From: JAHJQZ01 sp963676075
GTDB lineage: Bacteria > Pseudomonadota > Alphaproteobacteria > Rhizobiales > Devosiaceae
Length of the DNA stretch: 64,000 bases
Assembly (NCBI GenBank): GCA_963676075.2
Contig: CAXXNZ010000011.1
Coordinates: 372,001 to 436,000 of the forward strand
Direction: 5' to 3'
In this document: piece after piece, positions 9,601-17,894 of the stretch
Layout: every line of letters begins with the position of its first letter
Numbering within the stretch: the stretch's first letter is position 1
The notes under the pieces: generated by a model
Databases searched by the model: none
What the model saw: the letters and a program-made list of their open reading frames with translations, nothing else
What the model was told of the DNA's origin: nothing
Made by a program: the position numbers and the translations under genes

Positions 9601-10294
9601 TAAACGGCTCCCTGGAAAACGCCGCCAACGCCTTGAAATCGATACCCTCATTCTCGACGTCCATCCTGGTGACCGTAAAGGTCACGCCATAGCCAAGATC
9701 GCGCTCTGGAAGTCTTTCGATAGCGGCGCCGGTGGGATCGGATTCATTGCCGAGCCGCCCCAACACGGCGCAGCCTTTGGGCGTCTTCATGTCGCTGTTG
9801 GTGACAACGAACTCGTCGTCCTCGTCCCGCTTGAGCGCGTAGTCGGCTGGCGCGGCAAAACCCATGCCGAGCTTGTCGAAGCGTGTCCAGCCTTCCGGCA
9901 CGACCGGAGCAATTGGTCCGGTGCCTACATCCGCCGGTTCGGCGGCGGGAACGGGCTTGGCCACAGGTGCATCGTCTTGAGGCTGTGCGTCGGAGGATGT
10001 GGCTGCGCCCGAGGCTCCGCCGCCACCGAAATCATCGCCAAAATCATCAGCACTCGGGTTGTCGGCTTCGGCGCGAAGAACCACATCAGGTGCCAGTTTC
10101 TCGATCAGCGAGGGGTTAGGCGTGGCGTCGAAGACCGACGTACCCAGAAGTTCGTCGAGAGCAATATCCGGTTCGGCGGGAGCGTATTCGTCAAACAGCG
10201 CCGCGGCGCTGTCGAGTGCCGCCATGTCAATGGCGGAAGCGGGACCTGTCATGAGCATCAACACCGCCGATGCGGCAATAAGGCGAACTCTCAT
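6659..10294 (-). CDS. Large exported modular protein, unknown function
   Basis: A 1211-residue protein with a clear signal peptide (MRVRLIAAS...GPASA, cleavage about residue 21). A Pro/Ala/Asp-rich linker (about 75-130) is followed by two divergent globular segments (about 135-265 and 290-430). Then come two copies of a two-part module: a PsbP-like segment (about 486-617 and 822-957, each with W-S/Q-TYV and YPADxF motifs) plus a beta-rich segment (about 693-780 and 972-1055, each with GP-x-GT, a CxDGxxWG motif and GxWxYC). A stretch AYLDQFPSGVFASLARIRI (652-670) resembles linkers found beside caspase-like domains. A C-terminal domain fills 1098-1211. The ATG overlaps the stop of the preceding gene as ATGA, so the two are co-translated. 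No family or enzyme motif is recognised. Confidence 0.8.
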   Translation of the reverse strand: MRVRLIAASAVLMLMTGPASAIDMAALDSAAALFDEYAPAEPDIALDELLGTSVFDATPNPSLIEKLAPDVVLRAEADNPSADDFGDDFGGGGASGAATSSDAQPQDDAPVAKPVPAAEPADVGTGPIAPVVPEGWTRFDKLGMGFAAPADYALKRDEDDEFVVTNSDMKTPKGCAVLGRLGNESDPTGAAIERLPERDLGYGVTFTVTRMDVENEGIDFKALAAFSREPFSEDEDYFQIVISCANEPADSAQALIDGVLGSLHLTAEPVPSVPEAEKPRLGGLVTGAVPGGWAEYRSNSREWIIFAPAMQAAVKFRLGYDALSALKDLAPDRRFREFAVDPAPVIEHVTMMGTEGWLVSGRIAPDDPEHGVYNGGMEGPNIYFFTDRCTLDGDALVVSMSAQQSWIDKGNSFDFLRDAIAVHWPDGEANCADDVAKAMAAATGAALPPTASAAPDAEVETQSPAAAPASALQDGAATNARQEANWSTYVDPRFGTSVSYPADIFVVTSDAPDGQGVQVATADDAAELMIGGMQLDGPVAIDDLMREMLISPDFDALTGMDRVSDSSFRLDGVKDGQQVIQIIAASDGNILNVFGSRYSENYADIVGRVADSFRVVATQPSQPAQASGATDPAIELAFWDAIKDSSDPADFKAYLDQFPSGVFASLARIRIARLGGGATQPATPAPVVAPVAGPRGTFESSGFGTIRFATGGDGAVVADYTNGKGRIEGRLNGTSLVGRWVQPTSNKRCADGTFWGGLQFEFSADFTSYTGTWAYCDAKLGTPNTKGTRTGDGLPDVSLPANTSMLAPASPIGTDYAGPHQWQTYVNDRYGTVIDYPADLFSPLPPPTNNDGRRFATSDDRAGFYVFAQYNALGDSLETLYGADLAASADEQIAYKQIKPGAQSDGWFVVSGYRGPDIFYRKTFLSSDGLLQVFEIRYRRELKSQFDAVVSRMAGSFAGAGVQPSPAGNTGGPNGTYSSDWGEIAFVTDAAGFVSADYEDGQSHLLGRMSATRFEGTWHEPMSAHKCSDGKYWGHLTLEFAADFGSFTGLWSYCQATPDRSVKGNLSGGSGPVSQPTPPVVGQSAPVPSYGPFTTPARGSQERTEIIDAARTPVASDIGQAVIFVVDILRNDAHWAYLQATPVQPNGKPIDWASTRYAQDWQADAMSDTVMVLLSKDGGVWHVVDHIVGPTNVYWYGWIDQYQLPEVLFHE

Positions 10295-12270
10295 GGCATC
10301 TTGCTCCCGAATAGCTGGTTGGGATCGGTGATCTGAAATCCGGCGCCGCCGGGCAGGCTTTTTTGCAGCTCGATGGCGTGTTCGTAGCCCTTCTGAAGCT
10401 GCTCGTAGAACTTGGGATCGATTTTTGTGTAGGTCATCACGCCTTCGACGGGGCCATAAAGGCCGTCGAGCTTGAGGGTCATTGTCGAGGTGCAGCGCGC
10501 CTCGCGCATTTCCCCGTTCTGCCCTTTCTCGCTCGCCGTCCGCACCGTGTTGCAGATCTGCGCGGCGAGCATTCCGAAAAAGTCGTTTTCCTTGCGCGAC
10601 AGATCGCACCCCATGGTTTCGATGTTCTCGAAATAGGGCGCGCCAAAGCTCATGTTGGAATTCACGTACTTGCCTGGAGATGCAATCTTCCAGCCTCCGG
10701 CGATGGTGTAGCGCCCCATGATCATCGTGCCGTCGCCCCGGGCGCCGATATCGATGGGCGTCGCCGGTGGCGCCGGCCGGGTTTCGGTGGTGATCGAGAC
10801 CTGCCCATCCGCATCGGTCGTCGTCAGGACGCACTCCAGCGCGGTCTCTGAACGGGTGAATTCGGAAACCGTTGGGGACGCAGGAACACCGAAGACCACG
10901 GTCGCCATATCATTGATCAGATTGAATTTTTTCTCCTCGCGGCCATTCGGTCCGTCGAGCACAATGGTGTCGGGGAAGCCGGCCAGTGTCAGGGCGATCT
11001 TAGTGATCTTGAGCTTGCGCGGTTCACCGGGCGCAATCGTACCGCTCCAAGTGCCGCCATTGGGCAGGATCATCTCGAAGCGCGTCGGCGCCTTGATGTC
11101 ATAAGCCGAGACCTCGACGGTCACGGTGTCGTTCTGCTGTTTCAGCCAGTCGCCGTTGAGCCGCTTGGCCTCGGCCTGCAAAGCTTCTTCGATGGCCTTG
11201 CGTTGGATCTCGGGCAGCACCTTCTTGATCAGCATGGCAGTGATGACCGAGGCGTGCTCCTTTTCGAGCTTGTCCCTGATCGCCTGCGTCAGGCTGGACG
11301 CGCGGGCGAAGCCGGCGGTCGACCAGCCACCGTCGGCAGAGTACGCATCGGATTCGGGCGCATCCCAGAACTTGGCGACGTAGTTGGCGATGTCGGCGGT
11401 GAGGTATTCCTGGAATTTCTGAGGATTTCTGGCGTTCTTGAAGTAGAAGGACGCCACGACCTTCCAGTCATTGACCGAACGACCTCCACTGGTGCGAGCA
11501 CGAACGGCCCGGAAGCGGTCGATGAGGTCCCGCTGCTGGGTGACGGTGCCGCGATACTCGGCTTCCTTGCTGGCATAGTAGCGCCGATAGACGTGGCGCC
11601 AGGCCTGCTCGCGTTCGGCCCAGGCGGCAGTGCCGAAGGTCGTCAGCGTCTGATCGAAGATAAAGAATGCGATGCCGCCTATCTGCAGGGCGCTCGACCC
11701 GAACTTGCCGGTGGCGAAACTGGCCACGCCCTTGTAGGCGTCGATGCATGCCTGCTTGTCGTCGCCCTTGGCCAGGTCGATGCCGACCTGCAGCACGGTC
11801 AGCACACCCCCGATATTGGTCAAGGCGTTGTTGGCGCGGGAAAGAGACGTGAATTCGAGGGCATGCTCGGCAAAAGTGCCCGCTGCCCCCGTCCAGCCAG
11901 CCGAAAGCGAATACCACCCCCACCCCTCCTCAAGCGCGAGTGCACGAAGCTGGCTCTGGTTTCCGGAGATCGCGGCATCGCGCAGCTTTTCGAAAGCCGT
12001 GGTATCGATGTACTGGCCGCCGTCGACCAGATAGCGGGCCGCATCCGGTTTGACCTCATACCTGACGATCTGCTGGTTGGGTTTGCCCTCGCGCTCAGGG
12101 ATAAGCACCGTGACGAAGGGGTCATAGGCGGCTGAGGCAATGCCGGGCCACGAGCCGACAAGCGCTGCGACGAACAACGCGACAAAGATGACAAACGATC
12201 CCCTCGGCCTTGCTGGCCGATCTGGTTGCGACCCTGCCCCGAAACGCGCAACCACCGAAGTGGTGGCCAT
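10291..12270 (-). CDS. Exported or membrane-anchored protein, unknown function
   Basis: A 659-residue protein. Residues 25-48 form a signal peptide or anchor ending in GIASAA. Two more hydrophobic stretches (about 145-166 and 190-217) are separated by a polar turn and followed by a charged helical region (218-260), which would suit a membrane hairpin. The C-terminal half is beta-rich (about 390-480, then 500-600) with several cysteines. The start ATG at 12270 has GGGGAGGA seven bases upstream, better than a TTG 18 nt earlier. The last four bases overlap the start of the 1211-residue gene, so the pair probably acts together in the envelope. I do not recognise the family. Confidence 0.8.
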   Translation of the reverse strand: MATTSVVARFGAGSQPDRPARPRGSFVIFVALFVAALVGSWPGIASAAYDPFVTVLIPEREGKPNQQIVRYEVKPDAARYLVDGGQYIDTTAFEKLRDAAISGNQSQLRALALEEGWGWYSLSAGWTGAAGTFAEHALEFTSLSRANNALTNIGGVLTVLQVGIDLAKGDDKQACIDAYKGVASFATGKFGSSALQIGGIAFFIFDQTLTTFGTAAWAEREQAWRHVYRRYYASKEAEYRGTVTQQRDLIDRFRAVRARTSGGRSVNDWKVVASFYFKNARNPQKFQEYLTADIANYVAKFWDAPESDAYSADGGWSTAGFARASSLTQAIRDKLEKEHASVITAMLIKKVLPEIQRKAIEEALQAEAKRLNGDWLKQQNDTVTVEVSAYDIKAPTRFEMILPNGGTWSGTIAPGEPRKLKITKIALTLAGFPDTIVLDGPNGREEKKFNLINDMATVVFGVPASPTVSEFTRSETALECVLTTTDADGQVSITTETRPAPPATPIDIGARGDGTMIMGRYTIAGGWKIASPGKYVNSNMSFGAPYFENIETMGCDLSRKENDFFGMLAAQICNTVRTASEKGQNGEMREARCTSTMTLKLDGLYGPVEGVMTYTKIDPKFYEQLQKGYEHAIELQKSLPGGAGFQITDPNQLFGSKMP

Positions 12271-12349
12271 ATCGTCCTCCCCGATCAACTAGGAGGACCT
12301 GGCGGATAAATCGACATTGACCTGAGTCAATTGATATCAGGCGAATACA

Positions 12350-12377
12350 AAGCAAAAGACCCGCCTTGCGGCGGGTC
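12350..12377 (-). terminator. Rho-independent terminator of the cellobiose phosphorylase gene
   Basis: GACCCGCC-TTGC-GGCGGGTC is an eight-pair stem with a four-base loop. On the reverse strand it is followed by TTTTGCTTTG and lies 71 nt after the phosphorylase stop. Confidence 0.8.
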
Positions 12378-12448
12378 TAATACCTGTCTTTTTTGGTTCA
12401 ATTCTCTATGACGTCTTGCCTGACGCCATAGGAATACGTCTCGGCGGT

Positions 12449-14896
12449 CTAGCCGATGACAGCTTCGACGCGAACACTGTCGATCCCGTCGGCCGGCGGC
12501 GGCACGATGTTGCCTTCGATCGGCTTGCCATCGACCACCAGGCTGACGTCATTGCCCGGCCCCTTGCGGGTGACGGAGACGTCATAGGAAACGCCACGGA
12601 AGCTGCGCTTGACCGAGAAACCCGGCCAGCTCTCCGGAATGACCGGCGCGATGCGAAGCCCCGAGAACTCCGGACGGATACCGAGGATCCACTGGGTGAT
12701 GGCGTAGTAGTTCCAGGCCGCCGTACCGGTCAGCCACGAGTTCTTGGCCTCGCCATGGGTCGGCGCGTCTATGCCGGCAATCGTCTGGGCATAGACATAG
12801 GGCTCGCAGCGGTGCACCTCGCTGATCTCCTCGCGCACCGACGGACAGATGCGGGAGTAGTAGTCGAAGGCCCGATCGCCATTGCCGACGCGCGTTTCAC
12901 CGATCATCACCCACGGATTGTTGTGGCAGAAGATCGAGGCGTTTTCCTTGTAGCCGGGCGGGTAGGTCGAGATCTCGCCGTACTCGACGTAGTAGTGGGT
13001 ATAGGCCGGTTGCAACACGACAATGCCGTGCTCGGTGGCAAGGTGCTTGGCGACGGAATCGAGCGCCTTTTGCGCCTTGCCGTCGTCGAGCCCGATACCT
13101 GCAAGGGTGCAATAGCCCTGGGACTCGATGAAGATCTTGCCTTCCTCGCAGTCCTTGGAGCCGATCGGTTTGCCGTAATCGTCATAGGCGCGGACGAACC
13201 ACTCGCCATCCCAGCCGTGCTCGCGCACGGTCTTGTCCATGTCAGCGGCAATGCCGGTGTATTTGTCCGCCTCGGCGCTATCGCCGCGTGCCTTGGCAAG
13301 CTCGGCCATTTCCTTGGCCGCATGCACCATCAATCCACCAATGAAAACGGATTCCGCCGTTTTGCCGTCGGTCTTGCCCTTGAGAGTCTGGAAGGATTCT
13401 CCCGGTTCCTCCGAGAAGCAATTGAGATTGAGACAGTCGTTCCAGTCGGCCTGTCCGATCAGCGGCAGACAATGCGGTCCCAGCCGATCAAGCGCGTATT
13501 GGATCGAACGCTTCATATGCTCGTAGAGCGGCACTTCGGTTCCCGGCGTCGTGTCAAAGGCCACCGGCTCGTCGAGAATGGAGAAATCTCCGGTTTCCTT
13601 GAGATATTGCGTAACACCGATGACCAGCCAATGCGGGTCGTCGTTGAAATTGCCGCCGATGTCGTCGTTGCCCTTTTTGGTCAGGGGCTGGAACTGGTGA
13701 TAAGCGCCACCCGTCTCGAACTGCGTCGCGGCAAGATCGAGAATGCGCTGGCGCGCACGCTCGGGGACCATGTGAACGAAGCCGAGCAGATCCTGGTTGG
13801 AATCGCGGAAACCGAGCCCGCGTCCGATGCCGGATTCAAAGCTCGAGGCCGAACGCGACATGTTGAAGGTCGCCATGTTCTGGTAGGCGTTCCAGATATT
13901 GATCATGCGGTTGGCATGCATGTCCGGAGTCTCGGCCTGATAAACGCCGAGCAGGCTGTCCCAGTGTTCGCCGAGCCGATCGAACGCAGCCTCGACCACT
14001 TCGGCATCGGTGTATTTCTCGATGACCGGCCAGACGCCCTTTTTGTTGATGGTCTGCGAGCCGGGCGGATCGAACTTGTCGTCCCTGGCGTTCTCGAAAT
14101 AGCCGAGAACGAAGATGACCTGCCGTGTCTCGCCAGACCCCAGCGACAGCTTGACGTGATGCGACCCCATCGGTGACCAACCGTGAGCGATCGAATTGCC
14201 CGACTTGCCGGTTTCCACCGCCTGCGGACGGTCCCAGCCACGCCAGGGGCCAAGGAAGGCTTCGCGTTGAGTGTCAAAACCGGCAACGTCTTCGGAGCAG
14301 GTAAAATAGGCGAAGTGGTTGCGCCGTTCGCGGTACTCGGTCTTGTGGAAGATGGTATTGCCTTCGACCTCGACCTGCCCCGTGTTGAGATTGCGCTGGA
14401 AATTGGTCATGTCGTCATTCGCCTCCCACAAGGCGAATTCGACCGAGGAGAACACCGAAATCTCCGCAGGCTCCTGGCGTTCGTTGGTGACGGTCAGCTG
14501 CCAGATCTCGAGGTTCTCTCCCAGAGGCACGAAGTAGCGAGACTGCGAGGCGATACCGTCCTTTTTGGCCGAAATCGTCGAATAGCCCATGCCATGCCGG
14601 CACTCGTAGAAATCGAGTTCGGACTGGGTCGGCATCCACGACGGCGACCAATACGCACCACTGACATCGTCACGCAGGTACATGTAGCGGCCGCCGAAAT
14701 CCATCGGCACGTTGTTGTAGCGGCCGCGGGTCAACCGGCGCAGACGCGCGTCGCGATAATATGAGTACCCGCCCCCGGTGGCGCTGAGGATGCCGAAGTA
14801 ATCCTCGCAGCCGATATAGTTGATCCAGGGCAGCGGCGTGTCCGGGCGCGTGATCACGTATTCGCGGGCGCTATCGTCGAAATGACCGTACTTCAT
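12449..14896 (-). CDS. cbp: Cellobiose phosphorylase (GH94)
   Basis: An 815-residue cytoplasmic enzyme that splits cellobiose with phosphate into alpha-glucose 1-phosphate and glucose. The length matches the family (about 810-825). The N-terminal beta-sandwich begins MKYGHFDD and the (alpha/alpha)6 barrel holds GQADWNDCLN, where Asp484/Asp487 include the general acid; the later QPAYTHYYVEYGE, YPPGYKENASIFCHNNPW segment lines the active site. The ATG at 14896 has AGGA eight bases upstream. GH94 also includes chitobiose and laminaribiose phosphorylases; the overall sequence fits cellobiose best, but substrate is inferred. It stands alone, with two candidate LacI-type operators about 290-325 bp upstream and a terminator after it. 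Confidence 0.85.
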   Translation of the reverse strand: MKYGHFDDSAREYVITRPDTPLPWINYIGCEDYFGILSATGGGYSYYRDARLRRLTRGRYNNVPMDFGGRYMYLRDDVSGAYWSPSWMPTQSELDFYECRHGMGYSTISAKKDGIASQSRYFVPLGENLEIWQLTVTNERQEPAEISVFSSVEFALWEANDDMTNFQRNLNTGQVEVEGNTIFHKTEYRERRNHFAYFTCSEDVAGFDTQREAFLGPWRGWDRPQAVETGKSGNSIAHGWSPMGSHHVKLSLGSGETRQVIFVLGYFENARDDKFDPPGSQTINKKGVWPVIEKYTDAEVVEAAFDRLGEHWDSLLGVYQAETPDMHANRMINIWNAYQNMATFNMSRSASSFESGIGRGLGFRDSNQDLLGFVHMVPERARQRILDLAATQFETGGAYHQFQPLTKKGNDDIGGNFNDDPHWLVIGVTQYLKETGDFSILDEPVAFDTTPGTEVPLYEHMKRSIQYALDRLGPHCLPLIGQADWNDCLNLNCFSEEPGESFQTLKGKTDGKTAESVFIGGLMVHAAKEMAELAKARGDSAEADKYTGIAADMDKTVREHGWDGEWFVRAYDDYGKPIGSKDCEEGKIFIESQGYCTLAGIGLDDGKAQKALDSVAKHLATEHGIVVLQPAYTHYYVEYGEISTYPPGYKENASIFCHNNPWVMIGETRVGNGDRAFDYYSRICPSVREEISEVHRCEPYVYAQTIAGIDAPTHGEAKNSWLTGTAAWNYYAITQWILGIRPEFSGLRIAPVIPESWPGFSVKRSFRGVSYDVSVTRKGPGNDVSLVVDGKPIEGNIVPPPADGIDSVRVEAVIG

Positions 14897-15520
14897 GTTT
14901 GTCCTGCTTGTGTCGGAGGCACACCAACGCGCGCCGCCAGGGCGATCGAGATCGATGCACAAGACCTTATGGGTGTTGCCACGCCAAACGGCCCGTCGGC
15001 ATCAGGCGGAGGGATCCGGTTGCTTCCGGTTGGCTGAAATTGCCTCTCCCAGTTTTCCACTTCCCGAATGGCGCACACTTGCCGGCGCGTTCGATCGGGA
15101 CGTCCCGCCACAATGCAGCGCTCCTGTTTACCCCCTCGCTGGAACAGAGCGGCACGAAACGGCGACTTGAGCCAGTTTACACGCAATGTAATCGATTTCA
15201 AAGCCTGGTTTCGATACCAGGCGTTCCGCTGAGGCCGCCCAATATCGCGCGATTGCGCCACGAATGTCAGAACCGCGTCAAAAAGCGCACCGTCTGGCGC
15301 CTCGCGTCCGCCTATTGGCCCCAAGGCAACCATGACGAAGGTCCCTCGCGCACGAACAACGCGCCCGCGGGCAGACGATCTTGTGGCAGCTCGTTTTCTC
15401 CTGCGCCCGTGCCTGCCTTTATGAGCCGCGCATTGAAACCTGCCTAAAATGAACCTGTTCACCGAATTCACACGAAACCCTCAGTAGGCTGCGACCGGGC
15501 CCATATTTGGAGGAGCTCCA
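14897..15520. other. 624-nt divergent intergenic region
   Basis: This stretch separates cellobiose phosphorylase and the antiporter gene. Both long frames through it are Arg/Cys-rich and not protein-like, so I call no gene. It holds the two palindromes listed at 15187-15221 and presumably the promoters of both flanking genes. Confidence 0.6.
15187..15221. promoter_or_regulatory. Tandem LacI-type operator candidates
   Basis: Two even palindromes with a central CG lie 19 bp apart centre to centre: TGTAATCGATTTCA (15187-15200) and CCTGGTTTCGATACCAGG (15204-15221), each with one mismatched pair. A central CG and half-sites of this kind are usual for LacI/GalR regulators of sugar genes. The probable target is cellobiose phosphorylase; no LacI gene is in the window. 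Confidence 0.4.
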
Positions 15521-16651
15521 TTGGAGAACAGTGAGAAAAGCTCGACGCCTGTTGCGCTGTCCAGACTCAAACGGGAATGGGTTCTGGGCGTTGCGGTCGC
15601 AAGCAGTCTGGTTTGCGCCTTTTTTGGAGACGCCATTTTCGGCAATCTCGGCAATCCTTTCCTGCTCGCGCTCATATTGGCCTGGCTTTTCGCCGTGATC
15701 CTCGCCGCAGCGATGGGCGTCGTGCGTCATGCCGAAGCCGTATCGGAGCATCTGGGCGAGCCGTTTGGAACTCTGGTGCTGACCATTGCCATCACGGGCA
15801 TCGAAGTCATGAGCATTTCAGCCGTGATGCTTCACGGCGGAAACAATCCGGAGCTCGTGCGCGACACGCTGTTTTCGGTCGTGATGATCATCATGGGCGG
15901 CATGATCGGAACCTCGCTGCTGCTGGGTGCGATCCGGCACAACGAGCAAAGTTTCAACCTGCAGGGTGCAAACGCCTATCTCGGCGTGATCATACCGCTT
16001 GCTGTCTTCAGCCTTGTCCTGCCGAATTTCACGACATCGTCACCTGGTCCGACCCTGTCGATCATGCAGCAGGTCATGGTCGGTCTCATGGCCGCGGGCC
16101 TTTATGTGGTTTTCCTGATGATCCAGACCGGACGCAACCGGTCGTTCTTCGCCCAACCCGATCTCGAGCACGAAGATGTCGAGGAGAAAAACGCGTCGTC
16201 CTCGCTCATCACTCACATCGTTCTGCTGCTCGCCTATGTCGCCCCAGTGGTCTTTCTGGTCGAGCATCTGGCCCGGCCTATCGACTACATCGTCGAAACT
16301 TTGCACGCGCCGGCGGCCATCGGCGGCGTTCTCATGGCCATTCTGGTGGTCACACCGGAAGGGATCGGCGGCGTCAGAGCGGCGCTCGACAACAAATTGC
16401 AGCGTTCGGTGAACATTCTTCTCGGTTCGGTCCTCGCCACCATCGGGCTGACGGTGCCGATCATGCTGGTCATATCCGGCGCATTGGGGCTGGACCTCGT
16501 TCTCGGCCTGAGCGCAACAGACCTGTTGTTGCTGGTCCTGATCCTCGCGGTCAGCATCGTCACATTTTCCAGCGGCCGGACGCATCTTTTGCAAGGTGCG
16601 GTCCATCTGCTGATCTTCATCGCCTTCCTTGTGCTGCTTTTCCCCGGATGA
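15521..16651 (+). CDS. chaA: Ca2+/H+ (cation/proton) antiporter, ChaA type
   Basis: A 376-residue inner-membrane protein of the CaCA superfamily with about 11 transmembrane segments; it exchanges Ca2+ (and in E. coli also Na+/K+) for protons. The two inverted alpha-repeats are visible as GIEVMSISAVM and TPEGIGGVRAA, each with its ion-binding glutamate. Length is close to E. coli ChaA (366). The start is TTG at 15521: TTGGAGGAG ends five bases before it and the next in-frame ATG is 64 codons in, inside the second helix. An iGluR-like gene starts 48 nt after the stop, which suggests a two-gene operon linking Ca2+ export with a ligand-gated channel-like protein. Confidence 0.85.
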   Translation: MENSEKSSTPVALSRLKREWVLGVAVASSLVCAFFGDAIFGNLGNPFLLALILAWLFAVILAAAMGVVRHAEAVSEHLGEPFGTLVLTIAITGIEVMSISAVMLHGGNNPELVRDTLFSVVMIIMGGMIGTSLLLGAIRHNEQSFNLQGANAYLGVIIPLAVFSLVLPNFTTSSPGPTLSIMQQVMVGLMAAGLYVVFLMIQTGRNRSFFAQPDLEHEDVEEKNASSSLITHIVLLLAYVAPVVFLVEHLARPIDYIVETLHAPAAIGGVLMAILVVTPEGIGGVRAALDNKLQRSVNILLGSVLATIGLTVPIMLVISGALGLDLVLGLSATDLLLLVLILAVSIVTFSSGRTHLLQGAVHLLIFIAFLVLLFPG

Positions 16652-16699
16652 CGCAGCTCAGCGCTCCCGACTGACCACAAACACGCCTTGAGAGAACTG

Positions 16700-17842
16700 A
16701 TGCCTAAAATGCCCAGACACACCGCAAACAGAACTCACGCCAGCAGTGCGCTCAAGCCAGTCCTGTTCGCGCTGCTGATGACGTTCGGACTGTTCGGCCT
16801 TGCCGGTGCCGGACAGGCTCAAGAGAGCGCAGCCTCGGAAGACATCACCGTCGGCTACCGCATCACCCCGCCCTTTGTCATGAAGGATGCCGACGGCAAC
16901 CTCACCGGCATGGCCATAGACCTGTGGCAGGCGATCGACGACGGGATGGGCCACACGCCAACCTATGTGGAATACGGCTCGATGTCCGATCTGGTTGCCG
17001 CCACGGCCGCCAAGAAGGTCGATGTCGGGATCGGCGCCATGTCCATCACCGAAGAGCGCGCCCAGATCGTCGATTTCACCCAGCCCTGGTTCGATTCCGG
17101 ACTGCGCGTGATGATCGACGAGTACAGCTCCTCATCGATGTCCAACCTGTGGGACGGTCTGGCAGAGTCGGGCCATCTGCAGCATTACGGCTTTCTCATC
17201 CTGATGGTGATCGTTGCGACGATCGGGCTGACCTTCTTCGACCGGCACTTCGACAAGAACTTCCCCCGGCGCTGGCGCGAAGGGATCGCCGAGAGCTTTT
17301 ATTCGGTGATGCTGATGGTAACCAAAGGGTCCCTGCCCAGCCGATCCAAGCTTTTCGGCTGGTATGGCCGGATCTTTTCGGCCGTCTGGCTGGTCGTCGG
17401 CATCGCCATTCTGGCCTATGTCACCTCGTCCCTGACCAGCGTGATGACGAGCATCGCCGTCGAGGGCGCCATCACCGGTCCGGACGATCTTCCCGGACAT
17501 ACGGTTGGCGTTCTCAAGGGCAGCACCGCGGAAACCGCCATGCAGCAGGAGGGCATCGAATTCGTAACCTTTGCGAGCATCGACGACGCCATCGCCGCGT
17601 TGCGCCACAATACCGTCGAAGCGATCGTCGGCGACGCGCCGGTTCTGGAATATTATAAGTTCATCGATCCCAAGCCCGGCCTCGATGTCGTCGGCCGCAT
17701 CTTCGACCCGGACAAATTCGGGTTCGCCATGCCCTATGACGCGAACTCGCTGATCTTCCCGGTCACCGTCAAACTCCTGTCCCTGAAGGAGGACGGCGTT
17801 GTCGAGGACCTTGCCGAGAAGTATTTCGGCGACGAGCGCTGA
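16700..17842 (+). CDS. Ionotropic-glutamate-receptor-like (GluR0-type) ligand-gated channel-like protein
   Basis: A 380-residue inner-membrane protein. After a signal peptide (about 1-40) comes the first lobe of an amino-acid-binding domain (about 45-140, with the SITEERAQIVDFTQPW motif carrying the ligand arginine). A membrane block interrupts it: TM1 (164-180), a re-entrant pore-loop region (about 195-215) and TM2 (224-250, ending AYVTSSLTSVMTS). The second lobe (about 258-380, with KGSTAE and GDAPVLEYY) completes the binding site. This split arrangement is that of prokaryotic glutamate receptors such as GluR0. The pore loop reads VMLMVTKGSLPSRS, with no TVGYG potassium filter, so selectivity or even channel activity is uncertain. 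The ATG at 16700 is chosen because GAGAGAA precedes it. Confidence 0.78.
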   Translation: MPKMPRHTANRTHASSALKPVLFALLMTFGLFGLAGAGQAQESAASEDITVGYRITPPFVMKDADGNLTGMAIDLWQAIDDGMGHTPTYVEYGSMSDLVAATAAKKVDVGIGAMSITEERAQIVDFTQPWFDSGLRVMIDEYSSSSMSNLWDGLAESGHLQHYGFLILMVIVATIGLTFFDRHFDKNFPRRWREGIAESFYSVMLMVTKGSLPSRSKLFGWYGRIFSAVWLVVGIAILAYVTSSLTSVMTSIAVEGAITGPDDLPGHTVGVLKGSTAETAMQQEGIEFVTFASIDDAIAALRHNTVEAIVGDAPVLEYYKFIDPKPGLDVVGRIFDPDKFGFAMPYDANSLIFPVTVKLLSLKEDGVVEDLAEKYFGDER

Positions 17843-17894
17843 GGATCGGCGCATCCGGACGGGCGCGGCAACAAGCCGGCACCGCTTGGCCATC

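Noticed and set aside
8438..10336. Long forward-strand open frame of over 600 codons
   Set aside because: It is the reverse-strand shadow of the 1211-residue gene, which has a signal peptide, an overlap start and internal repeats; the forward frame is His/Arg/Gly-rich without motifs.
12416..14176. Forward frame of 586 codons
   Set aside because: Antisense to the well-identified cellobiose phosphorylase.
14893..15471. Reverse frame of 192 codons in the region upstream of cellobiose phosphorylase
   Set aside because: Arg- and Ala-rich with no domain or ribosome site, and it contains the palindromes; non-coding DNA is more likely.
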